In this document: positions 8,498 through 17,700 of the stretch, piece after piece
Layout of the letters: the number at the start of each line of letters is the position of its first letter
Position numbering within the stretch: the stretch's first letter is position 1
NCBI RefSeq assembly: GCF_003315245.1
Contig: NZ_QNRT01000005.1
Location: 124,001-188,000 of the forward strand
Length of the DNA stretch: 64,000 nucleotides
Source: Arenicella xantha
Lineage (GTDB): Bacteria > Pseudomonadota > Gammaproteobacteria > Arenicellales > Arenicellaceae
Direction: 5' to 3'
The notes under the pieces: model-generated
What the model saw: the letters and a program-made list of their open reading frames with translations, nothing else
Databases searched by the model: none
What the model was told of the DNA's origin: nothing
Translations under genes and position numbers: made by a program

Positions 8498-9556
8498 CTA
8501 CCTGGCTTGGCATTGACGGCGAGCTTGAACCGCCTTAGCTAAGGTGGCTAGTAAGTCTTCGGTGTCGTCAAATCCTATGCATGCATCGGTAATACTCTGC
8601 CCATATACCAACGATGAACGGTCCGCAATTGCTTGTTTGCCTTCCACCAAATGGCTCTCGATCATGCAGCTGACAATATCGTGATTGCCAGCACTAAGCT
8701 GCTCAGCAATGCTTTGCCCAACCTTCAATTGATTGCGATGCTGCTTTTCGCTATTGGCATGACTCATATCAATCATGATGCCGGTATCGATTGAGCGCTT
8801 GTCTAATATTTTTATTGCATCGGCGACACTTTTTGCATCGTAATTAGGTTGAATACCACCACGTAAAATAATGTGACCGTCTTCATTGCCGGCGGTGGTA
8901 AAAAGGGCAGTGGTGCCCTCCTCTGTTGGACTCAAGAATATATGCGGCGCGCGCGCGGCAATAACGGCATCGGCGGCAATATCCACATCGCCTTTTGTGC
9001 CGTTTTTAAAACCGATTGGGCAGGATAAGCCGGATGCTAGTTCACGATGTATTTGGCTTTCCGTGGTCCGCGCTCCAATTGCGCCCCAGCTGACTAAGTC
9101 TGCATAGTATTGGCCGGTGACTGCATCTAGAAATTCACAACCAGCGGGCACACCGAGTTGATTGATGTCGAGCAACAGTTTACGCGCGACGTCTAAGCCT
9201 TTATCAACGTTAAAACTTTGGTTCAGATCGGGGTCGTTTATTAGTCCCTTCCATCCGATAGTAGTGCGCGGTTTTTCGAAATACACACGCATGACGACCT
9301 CTAGGTCGGCTGCATGTAATTGGCGGAGTTCGGCCAAACGCTTGGCATATTCAAGTGCTGACTTGGGGTCATGTACTGAACATGGGCCAGCAATCACCAA
9401 CAGTCGGTCGTCGCGTTTATGCAGAATATTGCTAATTGCATTGCGAGTCGAATTGACCAACGACTCGGCGGTCCCAGACAATGGGTATTTAAGCAGCAGC
9501 GCGCTGGGCGGTTGAATTGGATCAATTGCGCGAATGCGCTGGTTGGCGGTGGTCAT
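8498..9556 (-). CDS. 3-deoxy-7-phosphoheptulonate (DAHP) synthase, class I
   Basis: The 352-residue protein spans the whole class I DAHP synthase (AroF/AroG/AroH) family. It contains LLVIAGPCSVHDP, MRVYFEKPRTTIGWKG, GCEFLDAVTGQY, IGARTTESQIHRELASG, IGFKNGTKG, LRGG and IMIDMSHANSEKQ. It condenses phosphoenolpyruvate and erythrose 4-phosphate in the first step of the shikimate pathway. The metal and substrate residues (C in PCSVHD, H in SHANS) are in place. Which aromatic amino acid inhibits it cannot be decided. It is a single gene and no leader peptide attenuator was recognised. Confidence 0.96.
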   Translation of the reverse strand: MTTANQRIRAIDPIQPPSALLLKYPLSGTAESLVNSTRNAISNILHKRDDRLLVIAGPCSVHDPKSALEYAKRLAELRQLHAADLEVVMRVYFEKPRTTIGWKGLINDPDLNQSFNVDKGLDVARKLLLDINQLGVPAGCEFLDAVTGQYYADLVSWGAIGARTTESQIHRELASGLSCPIGFKNGTKGDVDIAADAVIAARAPHIFLSPTEEGTTALFTTAGNEDGHIILRGGIQPNYDAKSVADAIKILDKRSIDTGIMIDMSHANSEKQHRNQLKVGQSIAEQLSAGNHDIVSCMIESHLVEGKQAIADRSSLVYGQSITDACIGFDDTEDLLATLAKAVQARRQCQAR

Positions 9557-9663
9557 AATGAAGGCTGCGTGGAGTAAATTGCGTCAAGTTTGAGAGTGAG
9601 TGTAGCAAGCTTCAAATAGGAATGCAGTTGATGACTCGCTCGGCTCTCTGCGCAACCGTCTTG

Positions 9664-11319
9664 CTACTGAATAATTTCCTCAAATAGGGCGTAGTAAAGG
9701 TGTTCGCTGTAGCCTTCGCGAATGTGTAATGTGGCGTGCTTGAACTTATCGCAAATTGCTCGGGCACCGGCTTCGGTAATGCGTTTGTCTTCGGTGCCGT
9801 ACCATATCTCAATGGGTTTTTTAAACTGCTCAGTGTCTAGATGCAATGGGGTCATGCAAAATATCATTTCATTTAAAATGCCGTCGAGGCTTTGTCGAGC
9901 GCCTTCTTTAAATACATCGGTCAGCAATTTCACGATACCGTGCCGTTCGAACATTTCGCGTTCGGCAGTTCCAACGCTGGTCTCGAGCATGGCTGGGTAA
10001 TGCGCATCTAAATTCAGCGTCACGCTTTTTAGCCAGAGCTGATAAATTTCCTTAGCAAACTCAGGCGAGAGCCGTACATAACGTGCGGCCGGAGCGAGGA
10101 TTTCGGTTAGGTTCTTGGTGTCTTCGTAGTCATTCAAAAATACCGGTGATGCCAGAATTATTTTATTCAGACGTTGATCGGCTTGTGCGGCAAAGCTCAT
10201 GGTTAACTGGCAAGCGATAACGCTTCCGAGCAGGTCATATTGCTGTAAGCCAAGTAGATCAATAAATTCATTTAGTTGGGCATTCCATTGTGCTGGATGA
10301 CCTTCAATGAAGCGTGTTTTACCTATTCCAGGTCGATCCGGAATGATCATTCGACGGCCTAATCGCTGACAAATCTCATGTGCATTGGGCGGCGCAGCGA
10401 GCCGCGAACCAAAGCCACTATGAAACACTAACAAAGGTCGGCCATCAGCGGGGCCGTATTCGCAATAAGTAATGGCATGACCATCACTAAGGCGTATTTC
10501 ACGATCGTTTTGATCGTTTAGCTCGGCACTGGCGGTGGTAATGTCGGATTCAAAGTATGAATCCAGAACCTGTGACTCATGCGTCAGAATTAAGCTTATT
10601 AGCGTGCCTTGTGAATTTGTATTGGTTTTTCTGAATAGTGATTTCAGGTGTGATTTTATCGTGTTGTCGCTGACAAACACTGCGTCTGCGATCTGTCGAA
10701 TACTGTTGCCATGTACAAGTCTCAACAACACATCTTGTTCTTTTTCGGTCAAGCCGTAGCTGGCAACTAGGTCTGGATTGAGTCGCTGACTGGCGTGAGA
10801 TTTATCCAGCACCATCAGAATATGAAATAAGGTGGGGCTGCTATGGTCTTTTACTTGGCTGCGAATCGAGCGCAGATAAATATGGTCACCGTTCGGATCA
10901 TAATACGGCAGTGCAAGCAGAGCGTTTTGTTTATTGGCCGAATCAGAAATTGGTGTTTGTTGAATTAGCCGTTTGAGGTCGGCCTTGATTGACTCGGGCG
11001 CGTTAGGCTCACATAAGTAGTCGAGCAGTGCGCTGGCGTTACGGTTGTGATAGACCAGATTAAACTCGTCATCCAAGATAATCATCTGAAAACGGCTCTT
11101 GTCCAGCAGGGTATTAAACGCGTTTAGTGCAACGTTGCCTTGATTGATTTTCGACAATATTTGATCGCCGGCGGCGAGTTCCATTAGGTTGTCGGGATCA
11201 TCCAACGTATCGGCTTCGTCCAAGTACTGCTGCATGATGTCGACAATGTAGTCGTCATGCCAGCGCTCGGGCTTGCCAATAATTCGGTAGATCAGACTAC
11301 TGAAGCTGGAGTTGCTCAT
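9664..11319 (-). CDS. LuxR-type regulator fused to an alpha/beta-hydrolase domain that lacks the nucleophile
   Basis: The 551-residue protein has three parts. An N-terminal sensor-like region (about 60-175, ILDDEFNLVYHNRNASALLD resembles a PAS fold) is followed by a LuxR helix-turn-helix (about 188-245, LTEKEQDVLLRLVHGNSI and VSDNTIKSHLKSLFRKT). Residues about 275-551 are an alpha/beta-hydrolase. In the latter the acid (D511, YGTEDKRIT) and base (H540, GYSEHLYY) are present. The nucleophile elbow reads DLLGSVIAC (362-370) where the family has D-L-L-G-H-S-x-G-G, so valine 367 takes the serine position by my alignment. The hydrolase part is thus probably a ligand sensor. It is a lone gene. Confidence 0.85.
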   Translation of the reverse strand: MSNSSFSSLIYRIIGKPERWHDDYIVDIMQQYLDEADTLDDPDNLMELAAGDQILSKINQGNVALNAFNTLLDKSRFQMIILDDEFNLVYHNRNASALLDYLCEPNAPESIKADLKRLIQQTPISDSANKQNALLALPYYDPNGDHIYLRSIRSQVKDHSSPTLFHILMVLDKSHASQRLNPDLVASYGLTEKEQDVLLRLVHGNSIRQIADAVFVSDNTIKSHLKSLFRKTNTNSQGTLISLILTHESQVLDSYFESDITTASAELNDQNDREIRLSDGHAITYCEYGPADGRPLLVFHSGFGSRLAAPPNAHEICQRLGRRMIIPDRPGIGKTRFIEGHPAQWNAQLNEFIDLLGLQQYDLLGSVIACQLTMSFAAQADQRLNKIILASPVFLNDYEDTKNLTEILAPAARYVRLSPEFAKEIYQLWLKSVTLNLDAHYPAMLETSVGTAEREMFERHGIVKLLTDVFKEGARQSLDGILNEMIFCMTPLHLDTEQFKKPIEIWYGTEDKRITEAGARAICDKFKHATLHIREGYSEHLYYALFEEIIQ

Positions 11320-11590
11320 AGGGTTAAACCGGTTAGATTACGAGTCGAGTTCGTATCAAACAACGCAGGTCCTGTACGTTACATTGCGTGCGTTCTATTT
11401 GAGAGCGTGCCGAGTCACCAGCGAACCTGCTTAGTGATCATATTCCTTCGATCCGAGCAACGCAAATGGTGGCATCGTCTAGACTAGCGTTTGATGCTGT
11501 CGAGTTTGCCGAGATAACTTACTGTGCTAGTTCACGCGTTGTGGCTATTCAATTGCTAGGCGGCCAAACCAAGGGTTATGCAGTCTTGGC
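11320..11590. other. Intergenic region, nothing recognised
   Basis: About 270 bp lie between the LuxR-hydrolase gene and the acyl-CoA-binding protein gene, both on the minus strand. The open frame on the plus strand here has no start signal and no family resemblance. I see no terminator hairpin. Confidence 0.4.
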
Positions 11591-11863
11591 TTAAGTAATA
11601 TCAGATTTAATTTCGGCAACCTTGTTTATGTACAGTTGCATAGCCTGAGTTGAATCAGTGCCTTTGAGCTTGGCCCATGCTTGGTACTTGGCTTTGCCCA
11701 CCACATCTAGCATGCCTGGTTTCTTGCCGTGGACATCGCCTTCGGTAGCCTGCTTATAGAGACCATACATTTCGAGCTTAAGTTGATTTGATGGAGTGAA
11801 ATTTCCGCGCGCAGTCTTGACCAACTCCACGGTGTCTTCAAAGGCTTGTGTTAAATCTTGCAT
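11591..11863 (-). CDS. Acyl-CoA-binding protein (ACBP)
   Basis: From the ATG at 11863 the protein has 90 residues, the usual ACBP length. It shows the family's four-helix pattern: LTQAFEDTVELVKTA, LKLEMYGLYKQATEGDV, GMLDVVGKAKYQAWAKLKG and STQAMQLYINKVAEI. The conserved YGLYKQAT and K-x-K-Y-x-A-W ligand-contact residues are present. ACBP binds long-chain acyl-CoA esters in the cytosol. A longer frame to 11917 exists but would add 18 residues outside the fold, and no clear ribosome binding site decides between the two. Bacterial ACBPs are scattered in distribution. Confidence 0.88.
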   Translation of the reverse strand: MQDLTQAFEDTVELVKTARGNFTPSNQLKLEMYGLYKQATEGDVHGKKPGMLDVVGKAKYQAWAKLKGTDSTQAMQLYINKVAEIKSDIT

Positions 11864-12065
11864 ATTATTATCAACATTGGGGTAATTAATTAGCGACCAA
11901 AATGCCACGCTTAGCATCTTAGATAAAGTCAGGCATGCAATCAGTATAGCGTAGCAAGTCTCGAGGCTGCGTATTTGGCGGTCGTCGATCTATCTTAATC
12001 GATGCTATTTGCTAGTATGGTGCTGATTGCCGCTACCCTCATAAAACATTACTAATAGAAACGCT

Positions 12066-14312
12066 ATGAATAACGTTACTCATCAGACCCGCGCAACGTC
12101 TCAGAACTCAGCCGCTGCCGAGACCCCAGCACGGGCTCAGAATCTATCTATTAACATTATCGGTACGTTTCTCGCTGGCGTCTCGTTATGGCTTATTAGC
12201 GATAACGCGTTTAGTGGAGTAGTTAACAGCACTGATATCGAAAATTTAACAAACGAAAGCGTAGTCAGCGAGGTCAACCAAGATCCGTACCAATGGCTGG
12301 AACAGATAGAAGGTGATAAGTCACTAGCGTGGGTAACAGCGGCTAACGCCAAAACCGAAGCTAGGCTGGGCAATGATCCTTTGTACGCCGATTTGTATAG
12401 TGAGGCACTTGATGCTCTTACGCGCAAAGATAAGCTGCCAGAACTTACGCAACGCGGCGACTGGCTTTATTCATTAAAGAAAGATCAGGAGCATCCTCGT
12501 GGACGTTATCTGCGCACCAAGGTGAGCACGTTTAATGCGGGTAAGCCAGATTGGCAGACGGTGCTGGATATTGATGCACTGTCTGCAGATGATGGAGTTA
12601 AGTGGGTATTCCAAAGTATGAATTGCTTAGCGCCGGCATACACTCGCTGTTTAGTTAGTCTATCCCCTGGCGGCACCGATGCCAGTGAACTACGTGAGTT
12701 TGATTTAACCAACATGGCATTTGTGGCCGATGGTTTCAAACTACCGAGCGCTAAGATGCAGGTAGCATGGCGTGACTTAAACCATGTGTTTGTTGCCACC
12801 GATTTTGGGAGCGACAGCATGACCGAGTCGGGCTACCCGCGGTCGATAAAAGTGTGGGAGCGTGGTACACCGTTAGTCGAGGCAAAACGATTGTTTGAAA
12901 CCGACGTGAGTTCGGTGTCGGCGTCGGTCAGTCATTTTGGGCAAGGCGCCGATGCGACGACGTTGCTTGATGAAAACCTGAGCTACTGGACGAGTCGTTA
13001 CTACATAGTCGAAGGCGATAAAACACATGAATTGGCCTTACCGGACTCATCGGTAGTCGAGGGAATGATCCAAGGTCAACTCGTTGTGTCGTTAAAAGAT
13101 GACTGGGCTTGGCAAGGTAAAACCTATGCTCAAGGAGCGGTATTGTTGGTGGCGCCGAAAGCCGTTCTGATGGCCAATGACAGCAAAGTGATGCCCACGG
13201 TGCTGATTGAACCGCGTTCCGACACCATTGTTGAGGCCATCAACGTATTAGATGAAGTGTTGTTGGTTACCGTACTCGAAGACGTAAATTCGAAGATCAT
13301 ACGGTTTGAAAAAAACCAACAAGGTTGGCAGTCAAGCTGGGTCGATTTGCCAAATTCAGGCACGATTTCGGTGCAGACTACTAATGACAAAACCGGCGCG
13401 TTCTATGTTCGCTATGAAGGTTTTATTACCGCGCCGACCCTATTTTATGTTGATTCTGAGCTGAAAGCGAACCAAGTACTGCAGCAGAAGCCTTCATTTG
13501 ACGGGGCGCTATTTAAGGTCGAGCAGCACTTCACCAAGTCCGCCGACGGCACACGAGTACCTTACTTCGTGGTGATGCATAAAGACACTAAGTTAGATGG
13601 CAGCAACCCAACGTTAATGTTTTCATATGGTGGATTTCGTGTGTCGTTAACGCCATCTTATTCCGGCTCGTATGAAGCTTTGAACGGGGTTTATGGAAAC
13701 GCATGGCTGGCGCGCGGTGGCGTGTTTGTGTTGGCCAATATTCGCGGTGGTGGTGAATACGGTCCAGCATGGCATGCGGCGGCATTGCGCGAAAACAAAG
13801 TGAAGTCTTTCGAAGACTTTGAGGCGGTGGCAGAAGATCTAATTGCACGCAAAATCACCTCCCCAAAGCACCTGGGTATTGAAGGTCGGTCGAACGGTGG
13901 CCTGTTGGTGGGCGCGACCATGATTCGACGGCCAGATCTATACGGTGCAGTAATTTGTGGTGTGCCTTTGTTGGATATGCAGCGATACCATACCTTATTG
14001 GCTGGTGCTAGCTGGATGGCCGAATACGGTGATCCGGATACCGATGATTGGACGTTTATGCAGACCTATAGCCCCTATCAAAACCTAGATAAAGATACGA
14101 CTTATCCTCCTATCTTCTTTTTCACCTCGACCTTAGATGATCGAGTGCATCCCGGTCATGCGCGCAAGATGGCCGCTCGTATGGCCGCGTTCAAGCAGCA
14201 AGTGGATTACTATGAAAACACTGAGGGCGGGCATAAAGGCAGCGTGACCAGTGAGCAACTTGCTAAGCGAGTTGCTCTAGGCTTTACGCATCTATGGCGT
14301 CATTTGAAATAG
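12066..14312 (+). CDS. Prolyl oligopeptidase family serine peptidase (S9A-type)
   Basis: The 748-residue protein opens with an unusual hydrophilic stretch and a hydrophobic segment (about 27-46) that could anchor or export it. The S9 core follows: DPYQWLEQIEGDKSLAWV (about 77-94), a beta-propeller region and a C-terminal alpha/beta-hydrolase. The catalytic triad can be read as S609 (EGRSNGGLL), an aspartate in LDDRVHPGH (691/692) and H723 (EGGHKG). The family cleaves proline-containing oligopeptides. No strong Shine-Dalgarno sequence precedes the chosen ATG, so the start is only moderately certain. It is a single gene. Confidence 0.92.
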   Translation: MNNVTHQTRATSQNSAAAETPARAQNLSINIIGTFLAGVSLWLISDNAFSGVVNSTDIENLTNESVVSEVNQDPYQWLEQIEGDKSLAWVTAANAKTEARLGNDPLYADLYSEALDALTRKDKLPELTQRGDWLYSLKKDQEHPRGRYLRTKVSTFNAGKPDWQTVLDIDALSADDGVKWVFQSMNCLAPAYTRCLVSLSPGGTDASELREFDLTNMAFVADGFKLPSAKMQVAWRDLNHVFVATDFGSDSMTESGYPRSIKVWERGTPLVEAKRLFETDVSSVSASVSHFGQGADATTLLDENLSYWTSRYYIVEGDKTHELALPDSSVVEGMIQGQLVVSLKDDWAWQGKTYAQGAVLLVAPKAVLMANDSKVMPTVLIEPRSDTIVEAINVLDEVLLVTVLEDVNSKIIRFEKNQQGWQSSWVDLPNSGTISVQTTNDKTGAFYVRYEGFITAPTLFYVDSELKANQVLQQKPSFDGALFKVEQHFTKSADGTRVPYFVVMHKDTKLDGSNPTLMFSYGGFRVSLTPSYSGSYEALNGVYGNAWLARGGVFVLANIRGGGEYGPAWHAAALRENKVKSFEDFEAVAEDLIARKITSPKHLGIEGRSNGGLLVGATMIRRPDLYGAVICGVPLLDMQRYHTLLAGASWMAEYGDPDTDDWTFMQTYSPYQNLDKDTTYPPIFFFTSTLDDRVHPGHARKMAARMAAFKQQVDYYENTEGGHKGSVTSEQLAKRVALGFTHLWRHLK

Positions 14313-14338
14313 CCACACTAGACAAACTAGAGCTGGAT

Positions 14339-15751
14339 TTAGTCGAAGCGCGCCGCGTATTGCGCCAGCGCCTCGGCTAGGGCGATACGCTGAGCGTCGG
14401 TTTCTCGAGTCTTGTTGAGTAAATGGGTACTGTGTGGCAGACGATCTAACCAAAGCCGTCCAGATGTTTTGCCCGCTTCAGTAGCCTGCGCTAGCCACAC
14501 AATGGTATCGGCGCCTTCGTCGGGCGTTCTCAGAATACGTCGAGTGGCTTTGGTGAATCCCGGTAGACTGCTTTCAACCCCAGGAGTTTGCGCCCAGCCC
14601 GGATGCATATGATGTACCGTGATGCCGTCGCCAGCCCACTGCTCAGCCCATTGTTCGCCTTTGATTACGAGTCCTCGTTTGGCGCGGGCATAGGCATCGG
14701 TACCACGATATTCACCTTTGGTGCTTTCGAGATTGGACACCGATATTCGAGTCGCGTACATACCTCCTGACACCACGTTGATGATTCGTGCGTCGTCGCT
14801 TTTGGCTAACAAGGGCTGTAATTTTTCAGTCAATATGGTCGGCGCCAGCAACAATAATGCAAAGCTTTGTTCTAACCCTTCAGACGTTACTTGACGATCA
14901 TTAAACAATGCCCCTGCGTTGTTCACCAAAATGTCGATCGCACTCGCCTTGTTTAGCAAGCGCGCTGCTAGTTGTTTGACGTCCGCGATTAAAGCAAGGT
15001 CTGCAATCTCGATTTTTATGTTGGCGTTGCCAGTCTGTTCAGTGATGCTTCGAGCAACTGCATTGGCTTTGTCGGCGTCACGTGCAACCAACGTTAAATG
15101 GGCACCTAAGTGCGCAAGCGACTTGGCGGTTGCGAGTCCGAGTCCCGATGTGGCGCCAGTTACAATGGCATGTTTGCCTTTAATGCTGGCCGTGACGGGC
15201 TTCCAGTTGCCTTTGTGTGCAGCGTAGCCAGCTTTTGAAAATGACAGCACTCCGGGCAGAATCAACTTGTCTGCTAGTTTGCTGAAGGTACCTAAGCTCG
15301 GTACTGGAAAATCATCAGCGAGCGCGACTTCTAGGTCACGAATAGTTTGGGCGCCGCCAGATACGATCTTGCTTTCCATGAACGGCACGACTTTGGCGGC
15401 GAGCCCCCGAAAGTCAATTTTTGCGTCCCAGTCTAGATGACAACCTGATTCGTTGGCGGTCAATGTAACGGTATCAATTGCGGTAAAGTTATCGCTGACG
15501 CCAGTTAGTACAGCGCGGTTTGGGTAGTCCCACTCAGTAATTTCGTAGGCAATGGGAATGCGCCTTGGCCCCATGGCAAATATCACATCAAATTTAGTGC
15601 CCAGTTGAATTGGGCCATCAGTAACTTTGCTCGAGTGTTTAATGGTGTGATCCCACTCTTGAATGCGCGAGAAATCAACGACATAGTCGAATACGTCAGA
15701 GATATTTCGTTCGCAGTGAAACTGCTCGTGCATGTGGATAGTGTGCGGCAT
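14339..15751 (-). CDS. SRPBCC-SDR fusion protein
   Basis: The 470-residue protein joins two folds. Residues 1-145 form an SRPBCC/polyketide-cyclase domain (HEQFHCERNISDVFDYVVDF, SRIQEWDHTIKHS, SGCHLDWDAKIDFRGL). Residues about 190-470 form a short-chain dehydrogenase with TGATSGLG at 198-205, NNAG at 277-280, S328 and the catalytic Y354-x3-K358. The SDR half resembles retinol-dehydrogenase-like enzymes (HPGWAQTPGV). SRPBCC domains bind hydrophobic ligands, so the first half may hold or deliver the substrate. It is a single gene convergent with the peptidase gene. Confidence 0.85.
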   Translation of the reverse strand: MPHTIHMHEQFHCERNISDVFDYVVDFSRIQEWDHTIKHSSKVTDGPIQLGTKFDVIFAMGPRRIPIAYEITEWDYPNRAVLTGVSDNFTAIDTVTLTANESGCHLDWDAKIDFRGLAAKVVPFMESKIVSGGAQTIRDLEVALADDFPVPSLGTFSKLADKLILPGVLSFSKAGYAAHKGNWKPVTASIKGKHAIVTGATSGLGLATAKSLAHLGAHLTLVARDADKANAVARSITEQTGNANIKIEIADLALIADVKQLAARLLNKASAIDILVNNAGALFNDRQVTSEGLEQSFALLLLAPTILTEKLQPLLAKSDDARIINVVSGGMYATRISVSNLESTKGEYRGTDAYARAKRGLVIKGEQWAEQWAGDGITVHHMHPGWAQTPGVESSLPGFTKATRRILRTPDEGADTIVWLAQATEAGKTSGRLWLDRLPHSTHLLNKTRETDAQRIALAEALAQYAARFD

Positions 15752-15837
15752 AGTGATTGAGCATTAGAGTCTTTAATGAATGCAGCATATCGCAAGCGAT
15801 GTGCTGCTAACGTGTGTGCCGCTTGGCCTGTTCACTG

Positions 15838-15890
15838 CTCGCTAACGCTTTCTGTGTCTCGCTAACGCTTCCTGTGTCTCGCTAACGCTT
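15838..15890. repeat. 20-bp tandem repeat, 2.6 copies
   Basis: The unit CTCGCTAACGCTTTCTGTGT starts at 15838, recurs at 15858 with one change (CTTCC for CTTTC), and a third partial copy runs 15878-15890 into the stop codon of the TIGR01244-type gene. The repeat lies between the convergently placed 3' end of that gene and the SRPBCC-SDR promoter region. It is a plausible site of length variation. Confidence 0.75.
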
Positions 15891-16257
15891 AGGCTGACTG
15901 AGCTTGGTTGTACTCTTCTTCGCCGCCGACTACCGCGTTGGCTCGTTGCCACAACCGTTTGCAGCGCGCACCTGATCGACAATAGGTGTGAATACGCTTG
16001 CGAGTTTCGATTAGTTTGATGAATTCGTCGCGGTTGGCTTCGGTAATTTGGTACGACGAAAAAGGTAACAGTATTGGCGTCATACCGAGTCGCTCGGCTT
16101 CCGCGGCGATTTCCGAAAATGGCGTCTGGCCTTCATCTTCGCCGTCGGGTCGATTACACACTAGTAGCTCGACGCCCATATCAGCGATCTGTTGAATGTG
16201 ACTAACGTCGAGCTGGTCTGATGCAGAGACTTGGGTAGTCAAGTGTTCGATATGCAT
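15889..16257 (-). CDS. TIGR01244/DUF442-type putative phosphatase or sulfurtransferase-like protein
   Basis: The protein is 122 residues from the ATG at 16257, chosen because GGAGG lies 8 bases upstream. It shows the pattern of the TIGR01244/Blh N-terminal family: LTTQVSASDQLDVSHI, VELLVCNRPDGEDEGQ, a P-x-L-P-F turn and TYCRSGAR at 91-98 with C93 in the loop position of dual-specificity-phosphatase folds. Relatives are linked to sulfide metabolism or phosphatase chemistry, but the reaction is not established. It ends in a short tandem repeat. Confidence 0.82.
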   Translation of the reverse strand: MHIEHLTTQVSASDQLDVSHIQQIADMGVELLVCNRPDGEDEGQTPFSEIAAEAERLGMTPILLPFSSYQITEANRDEFIKLIETRKRIHTYCRSGARCKRLWQRANAVVGGEEEYNQAQSA

Positions 16258-16296
16258 AGTAAATCCTCCATTGGTCAAGGTGTCATCATACCAAGA

Positions 16297-16980
16297 TTAT
16301 TTAACTTGCGTGGCGAGCGTGTCTTGGTGGCCGACTAAAAACTCTCTTAAATAAAACCCAATGTCGCCACGTGATTTAAAGCCGGCGTCAGTAGCGGCTT
16401 TCTCAAAAACCGATTCTGGTAGTTTAGGGTCTGTGGCAAATGCAGTTAGATCGGAATGGAAGCCGAGGGTAAATATATCGACGTCGCTGCCGAACTGGGT
16501 TTCAAAGATCAGGTTTGCGTTGCGTTGGGTTGCGGTCAAATAGTCATTTTCCATAATGCGTTGTTTGAGCAGGCCCGCATATTGCCCACGTGCCGCTTGA
16601 AACATTTCAATGTGAAATAAGCCGGTGTCTACTGCCAACTCCTGTATTTGATCCCAGCTGGCTTGGCTACGGCTTAGAAAATCATGTTGGAAATCGACTA
16701 GTGCTTGATATTCAAGTGTGGTGCTCGGCGCTTTTGGAGCGGGGGCTAATAGCATTAAGTCCCAGTGGTCGCCTTGGCTATGACGCATGATGATCATATT
16801 GCCGTCAGACGCGGTTTTGCGAGCTTTTGCGATGTCGATTAACTCGGGCAACTTGCCTGGTGCAGCGCGCAGTAGCGTAACTACATACTGTGATTGCTCA
16901 GCTTCAGCGCTTGGCTGCGCTATTGCGAAATTAGCAGTGAGGAGCAGTGTTAATAGGCTAAATATGAGGCTGTGTTTCAT
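16297..16980 (-). CDS. Exported protein of unknown function
   Basis: A 227-residue protein with a clear signal peptide (MKHSLIFSLLTLLLTANFAIAQ). The start at 16980 is chosen so that the signal peptide is N-terminal; a frame extends upstream to 17034. The mature part shows two stretches reminiscent of dimeric alpha/beta-barrel (ABM-like) strands, YVVTLLRAAPGKLPELIDIA and FGSDVDIFTLGFHSDLTAF, but I do not recognise the family. It probably acts in the periplasm. No operon partner is evident. Confidence 0.65.
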   Translation of the reverse strand: MKHSLIFSLLTLLLTANFAIAQPSAEAEQSQYVVTLLRAAPGKLPELIDIAKARKTASDGNMIIMRHSQGDHWDLMLLAPAPKAPSTTLEYQALVDFQHDFLSRSQASWDQIQELAVDTGLFHIEMFQAARGQYAGLLKQRIMENDYLTATQRNANLIFETQFGSDVDIFTLGFHSDLTAFATDPKLPESVFEKAATDAGFKSRGDIGFYLREFLVGHQDTLATQVK

Positions 16981-17077
16981 AGGGTATCCATCAAATTGTT
17001 GTAGCTGTTTCAGGGTGATCAAGAATGCCAGCATCTTGGTCAGATAATGTGTGGCGGGTAGCTAACTATTTAGCCAA

Positions 17078-17683
17078 TTACCTGCCAGTAGGTAATGACC
17101 AATGGTAAATAATCGCCAGCGCGCGAACGGTAAACGCGCAAACTCCGCCGATAAATAATGACCACAACTCAGGCAATGCTAGAGCACTCGCAATGCAGTA
17201 AACGGTTGAACCGGTAATCGCCGCAATAGCGTAGATTTCGCGCTTTAGAATCAGCGGTATTTCATTGCAAACCACATCACGAAGGATGCCGCCAACCACC
17301 GCCGTTACAACACCTAAGGTGACGGCGATGACCGGGTCGGAGGTCATTGCATAGGCTTTGGATGCGCCCATGACGCAAAACAATGAGAGTCCGAGCGCAT
17401 CGGCCCACTTAAGAACATTGTAGCGCTGGCCAACACGTACCGAGAAAAAGAATACCAATACGCCGGCAATGGCTGCGACAACGACATAAATAGATTGGTC
17501 TATCCAAAACACTGAGGTGTTTAGAATTAGGTCGCGCACCGTTCCGCCACCGATCGCGGGTAATAATGCCAGCACCACGTAGCCGAAAATATCCATGTCT
17601 TTGCGGGCGGCGGCGAGTGCGCCGCTTAATGCAAATACGAATACCCCTAAAAGGTCAAAAATCAGAATGGTCGGGATTGTCAT
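17078..17683 (-). CDS. TRIC-type trimeric cation channel (YicG/UPF0126 family)
   Basis: The 201-residue protein has seven hydrophobic segments arranged as two three-helix repeats plus one. The family's glycine-rich motifs are visible: GVFVFALSGALAAARKDMD, AIGGGTVRDLI and a second repeat VVGGILRDVVCNEIP. Prokaryotic TRIC proteins form homotrimeric K+-permeable channels in the inner membrane. It is probably cotranscribed with the membrane protein gene ending at 17701, only 17 bp upstream on the same strand. Confidence 0.92.
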   Translation of the reverse strand: MTIPTILIFDLLGVFVFALSGALAAARKDMDIFGYVVLALLPAIGGGTVRDLILNTSVFWIDQSIYVVVAAIAGVLVFFFSVRVGQRYNVLKWADALGLSLFCVMGASKAYAMTSDPVIAVTLGVVTAVVGGILRDVVCNEIPLILKREIYAIAAITGSTVYCIASALALPELWSLFIGGVCAFTVRALAIIYHWSLPTGR

Positions 17684-17700
17684 AATCGTAAGTGATTTGG

